From assembly GCF_014596475.1 (NCBI RefSeq), contig NZ_MECJ01000033.1, forward strand, positions 310,001-374,000: a stretch of 64,000 nucleotides of DNA. Direction: 5' to 3'. Every line of letters begins with the position of its first letter. Position 1 is the first letter of the stretch. The DNA comes from Streptomyces sp. CBMA152 (GTDB taxonomy: Bacteria; Actinomycetota; Actinomycetes; Streptomycetales; Streptomycetaceae). The notes beneath the pieces were generated by a model. That model ran no database searches, was not told the origin of the DNA, and was given only the letters and a program-made list of their open reading frames with translations. Below, piece after piece: positions 47,916-57,213 of this stretch. Made by a program: the position numbers and the translations under genes.

Positions 47916-48827
47916 CTACGTCGTACGTTTCGGCAGCGGCACCCTCATCAGGTCCTCCGCCACCGTCAGCTCCCCCTCGAACCCCGCCGCCCGCGCCTGT
48001 CGTTCGAACTCGGCCGGGTCGGCGTAGCGCTGCGAGAAGTGGGTGAGGACCAGGTGGCGTACGCCCGCGTCGCGCGCCACCACCGCCGCCTGACCTGCCG
48101 TCAAGTGGCCGTGATCCGCGGCCAGTTGGACGTCCTCGTCCAGGAACGTCGACTCGATGACGAGCATGTCGCAGCCCTCCGCCAGCGCGTACACGCCGTC
48201 GCAGAGCCGGGTGTCCATGACGAACGCGAACCGCTGTCCGCGCCGTATCTCGCTGACCTCGTCGAGCGTGACCCCGTCGACCTCGCCCTCGCGCTGGAGG
48301 CGGCCCACGTCCGGCCCGGCGATACCGCGCTCGGCGAGCAGCGCGGGCAGCATACGGCGGCGGTCCGGCTCGGTGACGCGGTAGCCGTACGACTCGACCG
48401 GGTGCGAGAGCCGCCGCGCGTCCAGCGTGTACGCGTCGGTCGCGGCCAGCACCGCCCCCTCCCCCTCGACCGGCGCCTGGCCGAGCTCGACCGTCTCGCG
48501 GTAGGCCGTGGCGTACCGCAGCCGGTCGAAGAAGCGCTGCCCGCTCGCCGGGTAGTGCGCGGTGACCGGGTGCGGCACCCGGTCGAGGTTGATCCGCTGG
48601 ATCACCCCGGCCAGGCCCAGCGAGTGGTCGCCGTGGAAGTGCGTGACGCAGATCCGGTCGATGTCGTGCGCGGCCACCCCGGCCCGCAGCATCTGCCGCT
48701 GGGTGCCCTCGCCGGGGTCGAAGAGGATGCCCTCGCCGTCCCAGCGCAGCAGATAGCCGTTGTGGTTGCGGTGCCGGGTCGGGACCTGGCTGGCGGTGCC
48801 GAGCACCACCACTTCACGTACGGACAC
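47916..48827 (-). CDS. rnz: ribonuclease Z
   Basis: 303-residue metallo-beta-lactamase-fold endonuclease that trims tRNA 3' trailers. THFHGDHSLGLAG holds the metal motif, with further ligands in FVMDTR, the HGHLTA region and LTHFSQRY. It starts at GTG 48827, 6 bp after the HIT-family gene, and is co-transcribed with it. Confidence 0.93.
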   Translation of the reverse strand: MSVREVVVLGTASQVPTRHRNHNGYLLRWDGEGILFDPGEGTQRQMLRAGVAAHDIDRICVTHFHGDHSLGLAGVIQRINLDRVPHPVTAHYPASGQRFFDRLRYATAYRETVELGQAPVEGEGAVLAATDAYTLDARRLSHPVESYGYRVTEPDRRRMLPALLAERGIAGPDVGRLQREGEVDGVTLDEVSEIRRGQRFAFVMDTRLCDGVYALAEGCDMLVIESTFLDEDVQLAADHGHLTAGQAAVVARDAGVRHLVLTHFSQRYADPAEFERQARAAGFEGELTVAEDLMRVPLPKRTT

Positions 48828-48833
48828 GATCGG

Positions 48834-49193
48834 TTATCCGGGGGGCCACTGCATGCCGCGGCCGCCGAGCAGATGGGCGTGGGCGTGGAAGACGGTCTGG
48901 CCCGCGCCGCTGCCGGTGTTGAAGACGATCCGGTAACCGCTCCCGTCGATCTTCTCCTCGCCAGCGATCTCCCCCGCCTCGCGCAGCAGATCGGCGGCGA
49001 CCGCCGGTTCGGCGGCGGCCAGCGAGGCCGCGTCCGGGTAGTGGACCCGGGGAATGACGAGGATGTGCGTCGGGGCCTGGGGGTTTATATCGCGGAAAGC
49101 GACGACGGTCTCGCTCTCGCGGACGACGGTCGCGGGGACGTCCCCCGAGACGATCTTGCAGAACAGGCAGTCCGCCTGCGGCTCTCCGGCCAC
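48834..49193 (-). CDS. HIT-family nucleotide-binding hydrolase
   Basis: 119 residues, HINT-type: CLFCKIVSGDVPATVV at the N-terminus and the histidine triad FHAHAHLLGGR near the C-terminus. Such enzymes hydrolyse adenosine phosphoramidates or related nucleotides. GTG 49193 follows an AGGAG-type site. It lies 6 bp before rnz. Confidence 0.93.
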   Translation of the reverse strand: MAGEPQADCLFCKIVSGDVPATVVRESETVVAFRDINPQAPTHILVIPRVHYPDAASLAAAEPAVAADLLREAGEIAGEEKIDGSGYRIVFNTGSGAGQTVFHAHAHLLGGRGMQWPPG

Positions 49194-49297
49194 GGTCCTG
49201 AGCTCCTCGGTAGCGGTGATCAGTTCATGGGCATGCTACTGAGGTTCGCGGGGCGATGACGTGCCGCCCTCTCCGGGAACGCATGAGTCCAGCTCGC

Positions 49298-49834
49298 TCA
49301 CTTGCCCCGGAACGTCTCCGTCACCGTCACGGTGACCGTCGCCGTGGGGTGGCTGCCCGGTTTGCCCGGGGGCTTGGGGTGGGTGGTCGTGGTGGGCGCG
49401 GGGGCGTTGCAGTTGCCCAGGACGGTGGCCTTGAAGACCGTGCGGTCGCCGACCTTCGCCGTCAGGTCGCCGCGTACGCAGCGGTCGTCGACGACCGAGG
49501 TGACCTTGCCGGTGACCGTGATCGCCTTGTTGTCCTTGGTGCGGCCCCGGCAGTCGACCGTGGCGACCGAGTGCGTCGAGGAGGGGGACGGCTTACGGGT
49601 CGAGGTGCTGTTACCGCTGACCTTCGCCGTACAGGACAGCCACGACACGTTCACGCCGTCCTGCTTCAGCTTGTCCGTCGCCGTCTTGTCGGTGGTGATC
49701 GAGACGGTCGCCGAGCTCATGCCGCCCACCGGGTCGCAGGCCGCGGCCGCCGTGCCCGCCACCGCGACGACCCCGAGCGCGGCGAGCGCGCGCCGGTGCC
49801 GCAGCGGAATGCGTAGGTATCTCCTTGCCCCCAT
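49298..49834 (-). CDS. small secreted lipoprotein of unknown function
   Basis: 178 residues. Lipoprotein signal ending GTAAAAC with Cys at about 33. The mature part has four further Cys (SCTAK, VDCRG, DRCVRG, GNCNA), probably two disulfides in one compact domain, then a Pro/Thr-rich C-terminal tail (TTTTHPKPPGKPG). I do not recognise the family. It stands alone between rsmE and the HIT gene. Confidence 0.72.
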   Translation of the reverse strand: MGARRYLRIPLRHRRALAALGVVAVAGTAAAACDPVGGMSSATVSITTDKTATDKLKQDGVNVSWLSCTAKVSGNSTSTRKPSPSSTHSVATVDCRGRTKDNKAITVTGKVTSVVDDRCVRGDLTAKVGDRTVFKATVLGNCNAPAPTTTTHPKPPGKPGSHPTATVTVTVTETFRGK

Positions 49835-49899
49835 ACGCGCCAGCGTCCCACCGGCCCGGCCCGCGCGGTAGACCGCTTTACGACGTCACTTGGGGCGGC

Positions 49900-50652
49900 T
49901 CAAGCCCAGCGCCCCGTGCGTCCCATCAGCAACGCGGCAGCTGCCGTACCGGCGGTGGAGGTGCGCAGGACGCTCGGGCCGAGGCGGTACGGCTTGGCGC
50001 CCGCCGCCTCGAAAACCGCCAGCTCCTCGGGGGACACACCGCCTTCCGGGCCCACCACCAGGACGATCTCCCCGCGCTCGGGCAGCTTCGCGGTGGCCAG
50101 CGCCTCGCTCGGGGCGTCCCGGTCCTCGTGCAGCACGGCGGCGAAATCAGCCGTGGCCAGAAACGCGACAACCTGCTTGGTCGTCATCGCGTCCCGTACC
50201 TCCGGGAACCGCACCCGGCGCGACTGCTTGCCCGACTCACGGGCCGTACTGCGCCATTTGGCCAGGGACTTGGCGCCCCTGTCGCCCTTCCACTGGGTGA
50301 TGCAGCGCGCGGCCTGCCACGGCACCACCGCGTCGACGCCGGTCTCGGTCATCGTCTCCACGGCGACCTCGCCCCGGTCGCCCTTGGGCAGCGCCTGGAC
50401 GACGGTGATCCGCACCTCCGGCTCGGGCTCGTGCCGTACGGAGTCGACCTGGACGACGAGCCGGTCCTTGCCCTCGGTCTCCAGGACCACGGCGTCGGCC
50501 CAGTCGCCGTGCCCGTCGGTGAGCACCACGTCCTCACCGGGACCGAGCCGCTTGACCGAGACGGCGTGCCGCCCCTCGGGCCCGTCCAGGACGTACCGGC
50601 CGCCCGGTCCCACCGCTGTGAAACCGTCGACCACGAAGACCGGGGCGGTCAT
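49900..50652 (-). CDS. rsmE: 16S rRNA m3U1498 methyltransferase
   Basis: 250 residues, SPOUT methyltransferase that methylates U1498 of 16S rRNA. An N-terminal PUA-like domain (HAVSVKRLGPGEDVVLTDG) and the C-terminal knot with LVVGPEGGVSPEE and LGPSVLRTSTAG for SAM binding are visible. Its ATG overlaps the nitronate monooxygenase stop by 4 bp. Confidence 0.95.
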   Translation of the reverse strand: MTAPVFVVDGFTAVGPGGRYVLDGPEGRHAVSVKRLGPGEDVVLTDGHGDWADAVVLETEGKDRLVVQVDSVRHEPEPEVRITVVQALPKGDRGEVAVETMTETGVDAVVPWQAARCITQWKGDRGAKSLAKWRSTARESGKQSRRVRFPEVRDAMTTKQVVAFLATADFAAVLHEDRDAPSEALATAKLPERGEIVLVVGPEGGVSPEELAVFEAAGAKPYRLGPSVLRTSTAGTAAAALLMGRTGRWA

Positions 50653-51731
50653 GACGCACTCCTCATGTTTCTCGATGCCGCCGCCAACGCGGCCAGCGAA
50701 GCGTCCAGTTCGGCCGCCAGTACCTCCACCAGCTGCCCGGCGGGCAGCTCGCGCGCGAGCCGGTGGCCCTGGCCCGCCCACAGGGCCATGCCCTGTGCGT
50801 CCCCGGCCGCCGCGGCGGCCCGCCGCAGTCCGGTGGTGATCTGGTGCACCTCCGGATACGCGGCCGGTGCGTACGGCCCGTGCTCGCGCATGAACCGGTT
50901 GACCAGGCCGCGGGCCGGCCGTCCGGAGAAGGCTCGGGTCAACTCCGTACGGGTGAAAAGGGGGTTGGTCAGCGCGTGCTTGTGCAGCACGTGGGCGCCG
51001 GACTCCGGGCAGGCCAGGAACGCCGTGCCGAGCTGCGCCGCGTCCGCGCCCGCCGCGAGCACCGCCGCGATCTGGGCGCCGCGCATCAGTCCGCCGGTCG
51101 CGATGATCGGCAGCCGTACGGCCTCGCGGACCAGGGTGATCAGGGTGAGCAGCCCGATCCCGGAGCCGTCGGCCTGCGGGTCGTCGCGGTGCGTCGACTG
51201 GTGTCCGCCCGCCTCTATGCCCTGCACGCACACGGCGTCGGCCCCGGCGCTCTGGGCGGCCAGCGCCTCGTCGGGGGTGGTCACGGTGACGACGGTGTAC
51301 GTGCCGACGGCCGCGAATCCGGCAAGTACCTCGGGCTCGGGGCAGCCGAAGGTGAACGACACGGCCGGGACCGGGTCGTCGCGCAGGATCGCCAGCTTGG
51401 CCTCGTAGCCGTCGTCGCCGCCGGAGTCGGCCTCGCCCAGCGGCGTCTCGTACCAGGTGGCCTCGCCCGCCAGCTGGTGCCGGTACACCTCGATGACCGA
51501 GGGGTCGGTGTGCGGGGGCTGCGGCATGAACAGGTTGACCCCGAAGGGGCGGCCGGTGAGCCGCCGCAGCTCCTTGATCTCCTGGTACATCCCGTCGGCC
51601 GTCTTGTACCCGGCGGCCAGGAATCCGAGCCCGCCGGCCTCGCAGACCGCGGCGGCGAGACCGGCGGCGGAGACGCCACCGGCCATGGGGGCCTGCACGA
51701 TCGGATACCGGCAGAGATCGGTCAAAGCCAT
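50649..51731 (-). CDS. nitronate monooxygenase (2-nitropropane dioxygenase family)
   Basis: 360-residue FMN enzyme, TIM barrel: PIVQAPMAGGVS, GFLAAGYKTADGM, the GIEAGGHQSTH loop with the catalytic His, and ATGGLMRGAQIAAVLAAGADAAQLGTAFLACPES for phosphate binding. It detoxifies alkyl nitronates such as propionate 3-nitronate. It is coupled to rsmE by a 4-bp overlap and follows the dnaJ2 unit. Confidence 0.9.
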   Translation of the reverse strand: MALTDLCRYPIVQAPMAGGVSAAGLAAAVCEAGGLGFLAAGYKTADGMYQEIKELRRLTGRPFGVNLFMPQPPHTDPSVIEVYRHQLAGEATWYETPLGEADSGGDDGYEAKLAILRDDPVPAVSFTFGCPEPEVLAGFAAVGTYTVVTVTTPDEALAAQSAGADAVCVQGIEAGGHQSTHRDDPQADGSGIGLLTLITLVREAVRLPIIATGGLMRGAQIAAVLAAGADAAQLGTAFLACPESGAHVLHKHALTNPLFTRTELTRAFSGRPARGLVNRFMREHGPYAPAAYPEVHQITTGLRRAAAAAGDAQGMALWAGQGHRLARELPAGQLVEVLAAELDASLAALAAASRNMRSAS

Positions 51732-51779
51732 GCCCGCATCGTGCCACGGGTGCGCTCCGGTACCCGAATCGCGTCCGGG

Positions 51780-51802
51780 GCCCGGGGGACGCGCCCCCGG
51801 GC
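51780..51802 (-). terminator. hairpin terminator of hrcA-dnaJ2
   Basis: GCCCGGGGG-ACGCG-CCCCCGGGC, a 9-bp perfect stem starting 8 bp after the dnaJ2 stop. Confidence 0.8.
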
Positions 51803-51810
51803 TATGGACA

Positions 51811-52947
51811 TCAGCGGCCGTTGAACGCGTCCTTCAGTCGGGAGAACAAGCCCTGCTGGCCCGGCTGGAACTGGCCCAGGGGGCGCTCCTCGCCACGCAG
51901 CTTGGCGAGCTGGCGCAGCAGGTCCTCCTGCTGGGGGTCCATCTTGGTCGGCGTGGTGACCTCGACGTGGACGATCAGATCGCCCCGGCCGCCGCCGCGC
52001 AGATGCGTCACACCGCGTGCGTGCAGCGGGATGGACTGGCCCGACTGGGTGCCCGGGCGGATGTCCACCTCCTCCATGCCGTCCAGCGTCTGCAGCGGCA
52101 CCTTGGTGCCGAGCGCCGCCGCCGTCATGGGGATGGTCACCGTGCAGTGCAGATCGTCGCCGCGCCGCTGGAAGACGTCGTGCGCCAGCTCGTGGATCTC
52201 CACATAGAGGTCGCCGGCGGGGCCGCCGCCGGGGCCGACCTCGCCCTCGCCCGCCAGCTGGATCCGGGTGCCGTTGTCCACACCGGCCGGGATCTTGACG
52301 GTGAGGGTGCGCCGCGAACGGATCCGGCCGTCGCCCGCGCACTCGGGGCACGGGGTCGGCACCACGGTGCCGAAGCCCTGGCACTGCGGGCACGGCCGCG
52401 AGGTCATGACCTGGCCGAGGAAGGACCGGGTGACCTGGGAGACCTCGCCGCGGCCGCGGCACATGTCACACGTCTGCGCCGAGGTGCCGGGAGCGGCGCC
52501 CTCGCCGGAGCAGGTCGTACAGACGACCGCCGTGTCGACCTGGATCTCCTTGGTGGTCCCGAAGGCCGCCTCGTTGAGGTCGATCTCCAGGCGGATCATG
52601 GCGTCCTGGCCCCGGCGGGTCCGCGAGCGCGGGCCGCGCTGCGAGGCCGTGCCGAAGAACGCGTCCATGATGTCCGAGAAGTTCCCGAACCCGCCCGCGC
52701 CGAAGCCGCCCGCGCCACCGCCGCCGGAGGACGACAGGGGGTCGCCGCCGAGGTCGTAGACCTGCTTCTTCTGCGGGTCCGACAACACCTCGTAAGCGGC
52801 GTTGATCTCCTTGAACCGCTCCTGGGTCTTGGGGTCGGGGTTCACATCGGGGTGAAGTTCCCTCGCCAGTCTCCGGAACGCCTTCTTGATCTCGTCCTGC
52901 GATGCGTCGCGGCGTACGCCCAGTACGGCGTAGTAGTCCGTGGCCAC
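51811..52947 (-). CDS. dnaJ: chaperone DnaJ (DnaJ2)
   Basis: 378-residue type I J-protein: J domain (1-70, with HPD in LHPDVNPDP), Gly/Phe-rich linker (GGGGAGGFGAGGFGNF), four CxxCxGxG-type zinc repeats (CTTCSGEG, CDMCRGRG, CPQCQGFG, CPECAGDG; about 140-215) and the C-terminal client-binding domains. It stimulates DnaK ATPase. GTG 52947 follows the hrcA stop with no gap, so it is translationally coupled and under HrcA/CIRCE control. Confidence 0.96.
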   Translation of the reverse strand: MATDYYAVLGVRRDASQDEIKKAFRRLARELHPDVNPDPKTQERFKEINAAYEVLSDPQKKQVYDLGGDPLSSSGGGGAGGFGAGGFGNFSDIMDAFFGTASQRGPRSRTRRGQDAMIRLEIDLNEAAFGTTKEIQVDTAVVCTTCSGEGAAPGTSAQTCDMCRGRGEVSQVTRSFLGQVMTSRPCPQCQGFGTVVPTPCPECAGDGRIRSRRTLTVKIPAGVDNGTRIQLAGEGEVGPGGGPAGDLYVEIHELAHDVFQRRGDDLHCTVTIPMTAAALGTKVPLQTLDGMEEVDIRPGTQSGQSIPLHARGVTHLRGGGRGDLIVHVEVTTPTKMDPQQEDLLRQLAKLRGEERPLGQFQPGQQGLFSRLKDAFNGR

Positions 52948-53964
52948 TTACGACTCCGCCAGGATCTGTCCGACGTAACGTGCCACTGCGCGTACCGCTC
53001 CCATCGTTCCGGGGTAATCCATGCGGGTCGGTCCGACCACGCCGAGTTTTGCGACGGCTTCGCCGCCCGAACCGTAGCCGACCGAGACGACGGACGTGGA
53101 GTTCAGCCCTTCATGGGCGTTCTCATGCCCGATACGTACGGTCATGCCCGATTCCTTGGCCTCGCCGAGCAGTTTGAGGAGCACGACCTGCTCCTCAAGT
53201 GCCTCCAGCACCGGCCGAATGGTCAGGGGAAAATCGTGTCCGAAGCGGGTCAGATTGGCGGTGCCGCCGATCATCAACCGCTCCTCGGTCTCCTCGACCA
53301 GGGTTTCCAGCAAGGTGGACAGAACCGTCGAAACGGTTCCTCGGTCCTCCGGCTCGAAGGACTCCGGCATGTCCTGCACCAGCTGCGGTACGTCCGCGAA
53401 GCGGCGCCCCACGACACGGCTGTTGAGCCGGGCCCGCAGATCCGCGAGCGAGGTCTCGCCGAACGGCGCCGGGCAGTCGACCAACCGCTGCTCGACCCGC
53501 CCGGTGTCCGTGATGAGCACCAGCATCAGCCTGGCGGGCGCGAGCGAGAGCAGTTCCACATGCCGCACGGTCGAGCGCGTCAGCGACGGGTACTGCACCA
53601 CGGCGACCTGCCGGGTCAGCTGCGCGAGCAGCCGCACCGTGCGCGCCACGACATCGTCGAGGTCGACGGCCCCGTCCAGGAAGTTCTGGATGGCCCGCCG
53701 CTCCGGCGACGTCATGGGCTTGACGCCCGCGAGCTTGTCGACGAACAGCCGGTAGCCCTTGTCCGTGGGGATACGGCCCGCGCTGGTGTGAGGCTGGGCG
53801 ATGAAGCCCTCCTCTTCCAGGACGGCCATGTCGTTGCGCACGGTCGCCGGTGAGACGCCGAGCGCGTGGCGCTCGGTCAGGGCCTTCGACCCGACCGGCT
53901 CCTCGGTGCCGACATAGTCCTGGACGATGGCGCGCAGCACTTCGAGTCTGCGTTCACTGAGCAC
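52948..53964 (-). CDS. hrcA: heat-inducible transcriptional repressor HrcA
   Basis: 338-residue repressor of class I heat-shock genes. Winged helix at the N-terminus (RRLEVLRAIVQDYVGTEEPVGSKAL; GVSPATVRNDMAVLEEEGFI), then a GAF-like domain and dimerisation region. GTG 53964 follows GGAGGT. A CIRCE element lies 38 bp upstream, so it represses its own operon with dnaJ2. Confidence 0.96.
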   Translation of the reverse strand: MLSERRLEVLRAIVQDYVGTEEPVGSKALTERHALGVSPATVRNDMAVLEEEGFIAQPHTSAGRIPTDKGYRLFVDKLAGVKPMTSPERRAIQNFLDGAVDLDDVVARTVRLLAQLTRQVAVVQYPSLTRSTVRHVELLSLAPARLMLVLITDTGRVEQRLVDCPAPFGETSLADLRARLNSRVVGRRFADVPQLVQDMPESFEPEDRGTVSTVLSTLLETLVEETEERLMIGGTANLTRFGHDFPLTIRPVLEALEEQVVLLKLLGEAKESGMTVRIGHENAHEGLNSTSVVSVGYGSGGEAVAKLGVVGPTRMDYPGTMGAVRAVARYVGQILAES

Positions 53965-54001
53965 CGCGCACACCTCCAGCTGTGGTCCCTGGCCGCTCTG
54001 C

Positions 54002-54028
54002 CTGGCACTCTGTGCGTTCGAGTGCCAG
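54002..54028. promoter_or_regulatory. CIRCE element (HrcA operator)
   Basis: CTGGCACTC-N9-GAGTGCCAG, a perfect 9-bp inverted repeat with the standard 9-bp spacer, upstream of hrcA-dnaJ2. Confidence 0.93.
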
Positions 54029-54142
54029 CATTCCCCCGGCCAGTGTACGGCCGACCGGTACACCCCTAGCAAGGGCGGCCACCGTTGCCGCTCGCGGCGC
54101 GGTCGAGCGACGCGCCCGGTGACCCGGGATACCGTCGCAGTC

Positions 54143-54871
54143 ATGGGCATCGACACGACGAACATCCGCTGGGAGGAGTACGGCTGGGAGCGCCTGGGCG
54201 ACGGCGTCGGCCGCCGCCGGCTGCCCGGCTGGGACGCGACGGCCGGCCTGGTCGTCGGCGACAAGGCGGTACTGCTGTACGACACGGGGTCCACGCTGCG
54301 CGAGGGCGCCGAACTGCGCGCCCAGGCGCAGGCGCTCGCCGGGCGCCGCGTGACCCATATCGCACTCAGCCATCCGCACTTCGACCATGTGCTCGGCACG
54401 GCCGCGTTCTCGGGCTGCGAGGTGTACGGGGCGGTGGGCATCGACCGGGTCCTGGACGGCGAGGCCCTGAAGGTGAGCGCGACCGCCCACGGGGTCCCGG
54501 TGGCGCAGGCCGCCGAGGCGGCCGACCTGCTGGTCTCGCCGCACCACTTCGTGAGCGGCGAGTGGACGCTGGACCTGGGCGGCCGCCAGGTCCTGCTGGC
54601 CAACGTGGGCCCGGGCCACTCCGGCCACGACCTGGCCCTGCTGATCCCCGGCTCCCCCGAGATCGTCTTCTGCGGCGACCTGGTCGAGGAGTCCGGCGAA
54701 CCGCAGGCGGGCCCGGACGCGGTCCGCACGCGCTGGCCCGCGGCGCTGGACAGGTTGCTGGAGCTGGGCGGGGAGGACGCGGTGTACGTACCGGGGCACG
54801 GGGCGGTGGTGGACGCGGGGTTCGTACGCGAGCAACGGGCGTCGCTGGCAGCCCAATTCGGCGTGTCGTAA
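54143..54871 (+). CDS. MBL-fold metallo-hydrolase
   Basis: 242 residues with the metallo-beta-lactamase signature HPHFDHV (about residue 75), a downstream metal His in GPGHSGHDLAL, FCGDLVEES with the bridging Asp, and a final VPGHGAVVD. The specific substrate is unknown; small stand-alone members include glyoxalase II-like and thioester hydrolases. Divergent from hrcA; upstream of a DUF3097 gene on the same strand. Confidence 0.85.
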   Translation: MGIDTTNIRWEEYGWERLGDGVGRRRLPGWDATAGLVVGDKAVLLYDTGSTLREGAELRAQAQALAGRRVTHIALSHPHFDHVLGTAAFSGCEVYGAVGIDRVLDGEALKVSATAHGVPVAQAAEAADLLVSPHHFVSGEWTLDLGGRQVLLANVGPGHSGHDLALLIPGSPEIVFCGDLVEESGEPQAGPDAVRTRWPAALDRLLELGGEDAVYVPGHGAVVDAGFVREQRASLAAQFGVS

Positions 54872-54910
54872 GTTCCCTTCGTCTCCGGCTCAGCCCGTAT
54901 TCTCATCCGA

Positions 54911-55711
54911 ATGCGCAGCTACAGCCCGGATCTGACCCCGCCCTGGAAGAAGCAGGCCCCGGCCCCCGAGGTCGCCGCCGAGCCCGATCTGGTGGTGGAG
55001 GAGGTGACGACCGGCTTCTGCGGGGCGGTGATCCGCTGCGAGGCGGGCACGGTGACGCTGGAGGACCGCTTCGGCAAGCACCGGGTGTTCCCGCTGGCGC
55101 CGCGCGGGTTCTTGCTGGAGGGCAAGGTGGTGACGCTGGTCCGCCCGTCGGCGGCCCCTGCTCGCCCCACCCGTACGGCGTCGGGGTCGGTGGCCGTGCC
55201 CGGGGCGCGGGCGCGGGTGGCTCGGGCGGGGCGGATCTATGTCGAGGGGCGCCACGACGCCGAGCTCGTCGAGAAGGTGTGGGGCGACGACCTGCGGATC
55301 GAGGGCGTCGTCGTCGAATACCTCTCCGGCATCGACGACCTCCCCGCGATCGTCGCGGACTTCGCCCCCGGCCCCGACGCGCGCCTCGGAGTCCTGGTCG
55401 ACCACCTGGTCCCCGGCTCCAAGGAGTCCCGCATCGCGGCGGCGGTCACGGGCGAACACGTCCTGGTCGCCGGGCATCCCTACATCGACGTCTGGGAGGC
55501 GGTGAAGCCGGCGTCCGTGGGGATCGAGGGGTGGCCGGTGGTGCCGCGGGGGGTGGACTGGAAGACGGGGGTGTGCGCGGCGCTGGGGTGGCCACCGAAT
55601 TCCGGGGCGGCGTGGCAGCGGATTCTGTCCGGGGTGCGCACGTACAAGGACCTGGAGCCGGAGCTGCTGGGCCGGGTGGAGGAACTGATCGACTTCGTGA
55701 CGGCGCCGTAG
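54911..55711 (+). CDS. DUF3097 family protein
   Basis: 266 residues, matching an actinobacterial conserved family (RSYSPDLTPPWKKQ; GRIYVEGRHDAELVEKVWGDDLRIEGVVVEYLSGIDDLPAIVADF). The VEGRHDAELVEKVWG / GVLVDHLVPGSKES pattern resembles a Toprim-type acidic arrangement, hinting at nucleic-acid chemistry, but function is unknown. It lies 39 bp after the MBL gene, probably co-transcribed. Confidence 0.85.
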   Translation: MRSYSPDLTPPWKKQAPAPEVAAEPDLVVEEVTTGFCGAVIRCEAGTVTLEDRFGKHRVFPLAPRGFLLEGKVVTLVRPSAAPARPTRTASGSVAVPGARARVARAGRIYVEGRHDAELVEKVWGDDLRIEGVVVEYLSGIDDLPAIVADFAPGPDARLGVLVDHLVPGSKESRIAAAVTGEHVLVAGHPYIDVWEAVKPASVGIEGWPVVPRGVDWKTGVCAALGWPPNSGAAWQRILSGVRTYKDLEPELLGRVEELIDFVTAP

Positions 55712-55803
55712 GGCTGCCGGGGGTTCGGCCCCCACCCCACCCCTTCCCGAAAGCCCTGGGCGGGCAGCCGGGTTCTTTGGGTGCGGATCGTGCTGGGTTG
55801 CTC

Positions 55804-55866
55804 GCGCAGTTCCCCGCGCCCCTAGGAGGGCCCTTCGGGCCCATTAAGGGGCGCGGGGAACTGCGC
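55804..55866. repeat. dispersed palindromic repeat, full inverted copy with inner hairpin
   Basis: GCGCAGTTCCCCGCGCCCCT (55804-55823) pairs with AGGGGCGCGGGGAACTGCGC (55847-55866), loop hairpin GGGCCC-TTC-GGGCCC. The loop is close to the reverse complement of the loop at 46731-46753, so the two copies are in opposite orientation. It lies between the convergent DUF3097 and hemW genes; the rest of 55712-55936 has no gene. Confidence 0.85.
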
Positions 55867-55936
55867 GACAAGCCCCCACCGGCGGCCAGGCGAACGAACA
55901 ACCGCCGGAGGCTTTCGGGAAGGGGCGGGGTGGGGG

Positions 55937-57169
55937 CTAATCCACCAGGTCACGGACCACCGCGTCCGCCAGCAGTCGCCCCCGCAGGGTCAGGACCGCC
56001 CGGCCCTCGGCGTACGGACCCGGGTCCAGGAGGCCGTCCGACAGGGCGCGGCGCGACGCCGCCAGGCCCGCCGGGCGCAGTAGCGACAGCTCGCAGCCGT
56101 CGCGCAGACGCAGCTCCAGCAGGATGCGCTCCACCCGGCGGTCCTCCGCGGGCAGGAGCTCACGGCCCGCCCCCGGCGTACGACCGGCAGCCAGCGCCGA
56201 CGCGTACGCCCCCGGATGCTTCACGTTCCACCACCGCACGCCGCCCACATGGCTGTGCGCCCCAGGACCCGCCCCCCACCAGTCCGCCCCCCGCCAGTAC
56301 AGCTCGTTGTGCAGGCACCGCCCGGCCTCCGACGTGGCCCAGTTCGACACCTCATACCAGGAGTAGCCCGCCTCCGCCAGCACCGAGTCCGCGATCAGAT
56401 ACCGGTCCGCGTGGACGTCGTCGTCCGTCATCGGGACCTCGCCCCGGCGAATGCGCCGCGCCAGCTGCGTACCCTCCTCGACGATCAGCGCGTACGCGGA
56501 GATGTGGTCGGGGCCCGCCCCCACCGCCGCCGCCAGCGACGCGCGCCAGTCGTCGTCCGACTCCCCCGGCGTCCCGTAGATCAGGTCCAGGTTGACGTGG
56601 TCGAACCCCGCCGCCCGCGCCTCGGCGACGCACGCCTCGGGCCGCCCGGGCGTATGCGTACGGTCGAGGATCTTCAGCACGTGCTGCTTCGCGCTCTGCA
56701 TCCCGAAGGACACCCGGTTGAAGCCCCCGGCCCGCAGCTCCTCCAGATACGCCCGGTCCACCGACTCGGGGTTCGCCTCCGTCGTCACCTCGGCGTCGTC
56801 CGCGAGCCCGAACTCGTCCCGTACCGCCGCCAGCATCCGTACGAGATCACCGGCGGCGAGCAGCGTCGGCGTGCCGCCGCCGACGAAGACCGTACGGACC
56901 GGACGGTCGTCGTCGCCCAGCACCTTGCGGGCGAGGCGGATCTCGTCGATCAGGGTCGAGGCGTAGTTGTCCCGGGAGGCGAGCACGCCGCCGGAACCGC
57001 GCAGCTCGGTGGCGGTGTAGGTGTTGAAGTCGCAGTAGCCGCAGCGCGTGGCGCAGTACGGAACGTGCAGGTAGAAGCCGAGCGGCCGCTCCCCCGCGCC
57101 CTCCAGGGCGGAACCGGGCAGCGCCCCGTCCTCGGGCATGGGCTCACCATCGGGCAGTACGGAAGGCAT
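55937..57169 (-). CDS. hemW: radical SAM heme chaperone HemW
   Basis: 410 residues. Radical-SAM cluster motif YCATRCGYCDF (CxxxCxxC near residue 40), GGGTPTLL, and the C-terminal HemN-type domain. HemW proteins bind heme and insert it into respiratory enzymes; older annotation calls them oxygen-independent coproporphyrinogen oxidases, but true HemN has an extra Cys that is not seen here (CDF follows the third Cys). ATG 57169. Confidence 0.93.
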   Translation of the reverse strand: MPSVLPDGEPMPEDGALPGSALEGAGERPLGFYLHVPYCATRCGYCDFNTYTATELRGSGGVLASRDNYASTLIDEIRLARKVLGDDDRPVRTVFVGGGTPTLLAAGDLVRMLAAVRDEFGLADDAEVTTEANPESVDRAYLEELRAGGFNRVSFGMQSAKQHVLKILDRTHTPGRPEACVAEARAAGFDHVNLDLIYGTPGESDDDWRASLAAAVGAGPDHISAYALIVEEGTQLARRIRRGEVPMTDDDVHADRYLIADSVLAEAGYSWYEVSNWATSEAGRCLHNELYWRGADWWGAGPGAHSHVGGVRWWNVKHPGAYASALAAGRTPGAGRELLPAEDRRVERILLELRLRDGCELSLLRPAGLAASRRALSDGLLDPGPYAEGRAVLTLRGRLLADAVVRDLVD

Positions 57170-57213
57170 GACCCCATTGTCCGCCACCCGCGAGGGAACC
57201 CTGCCCGCCGTCC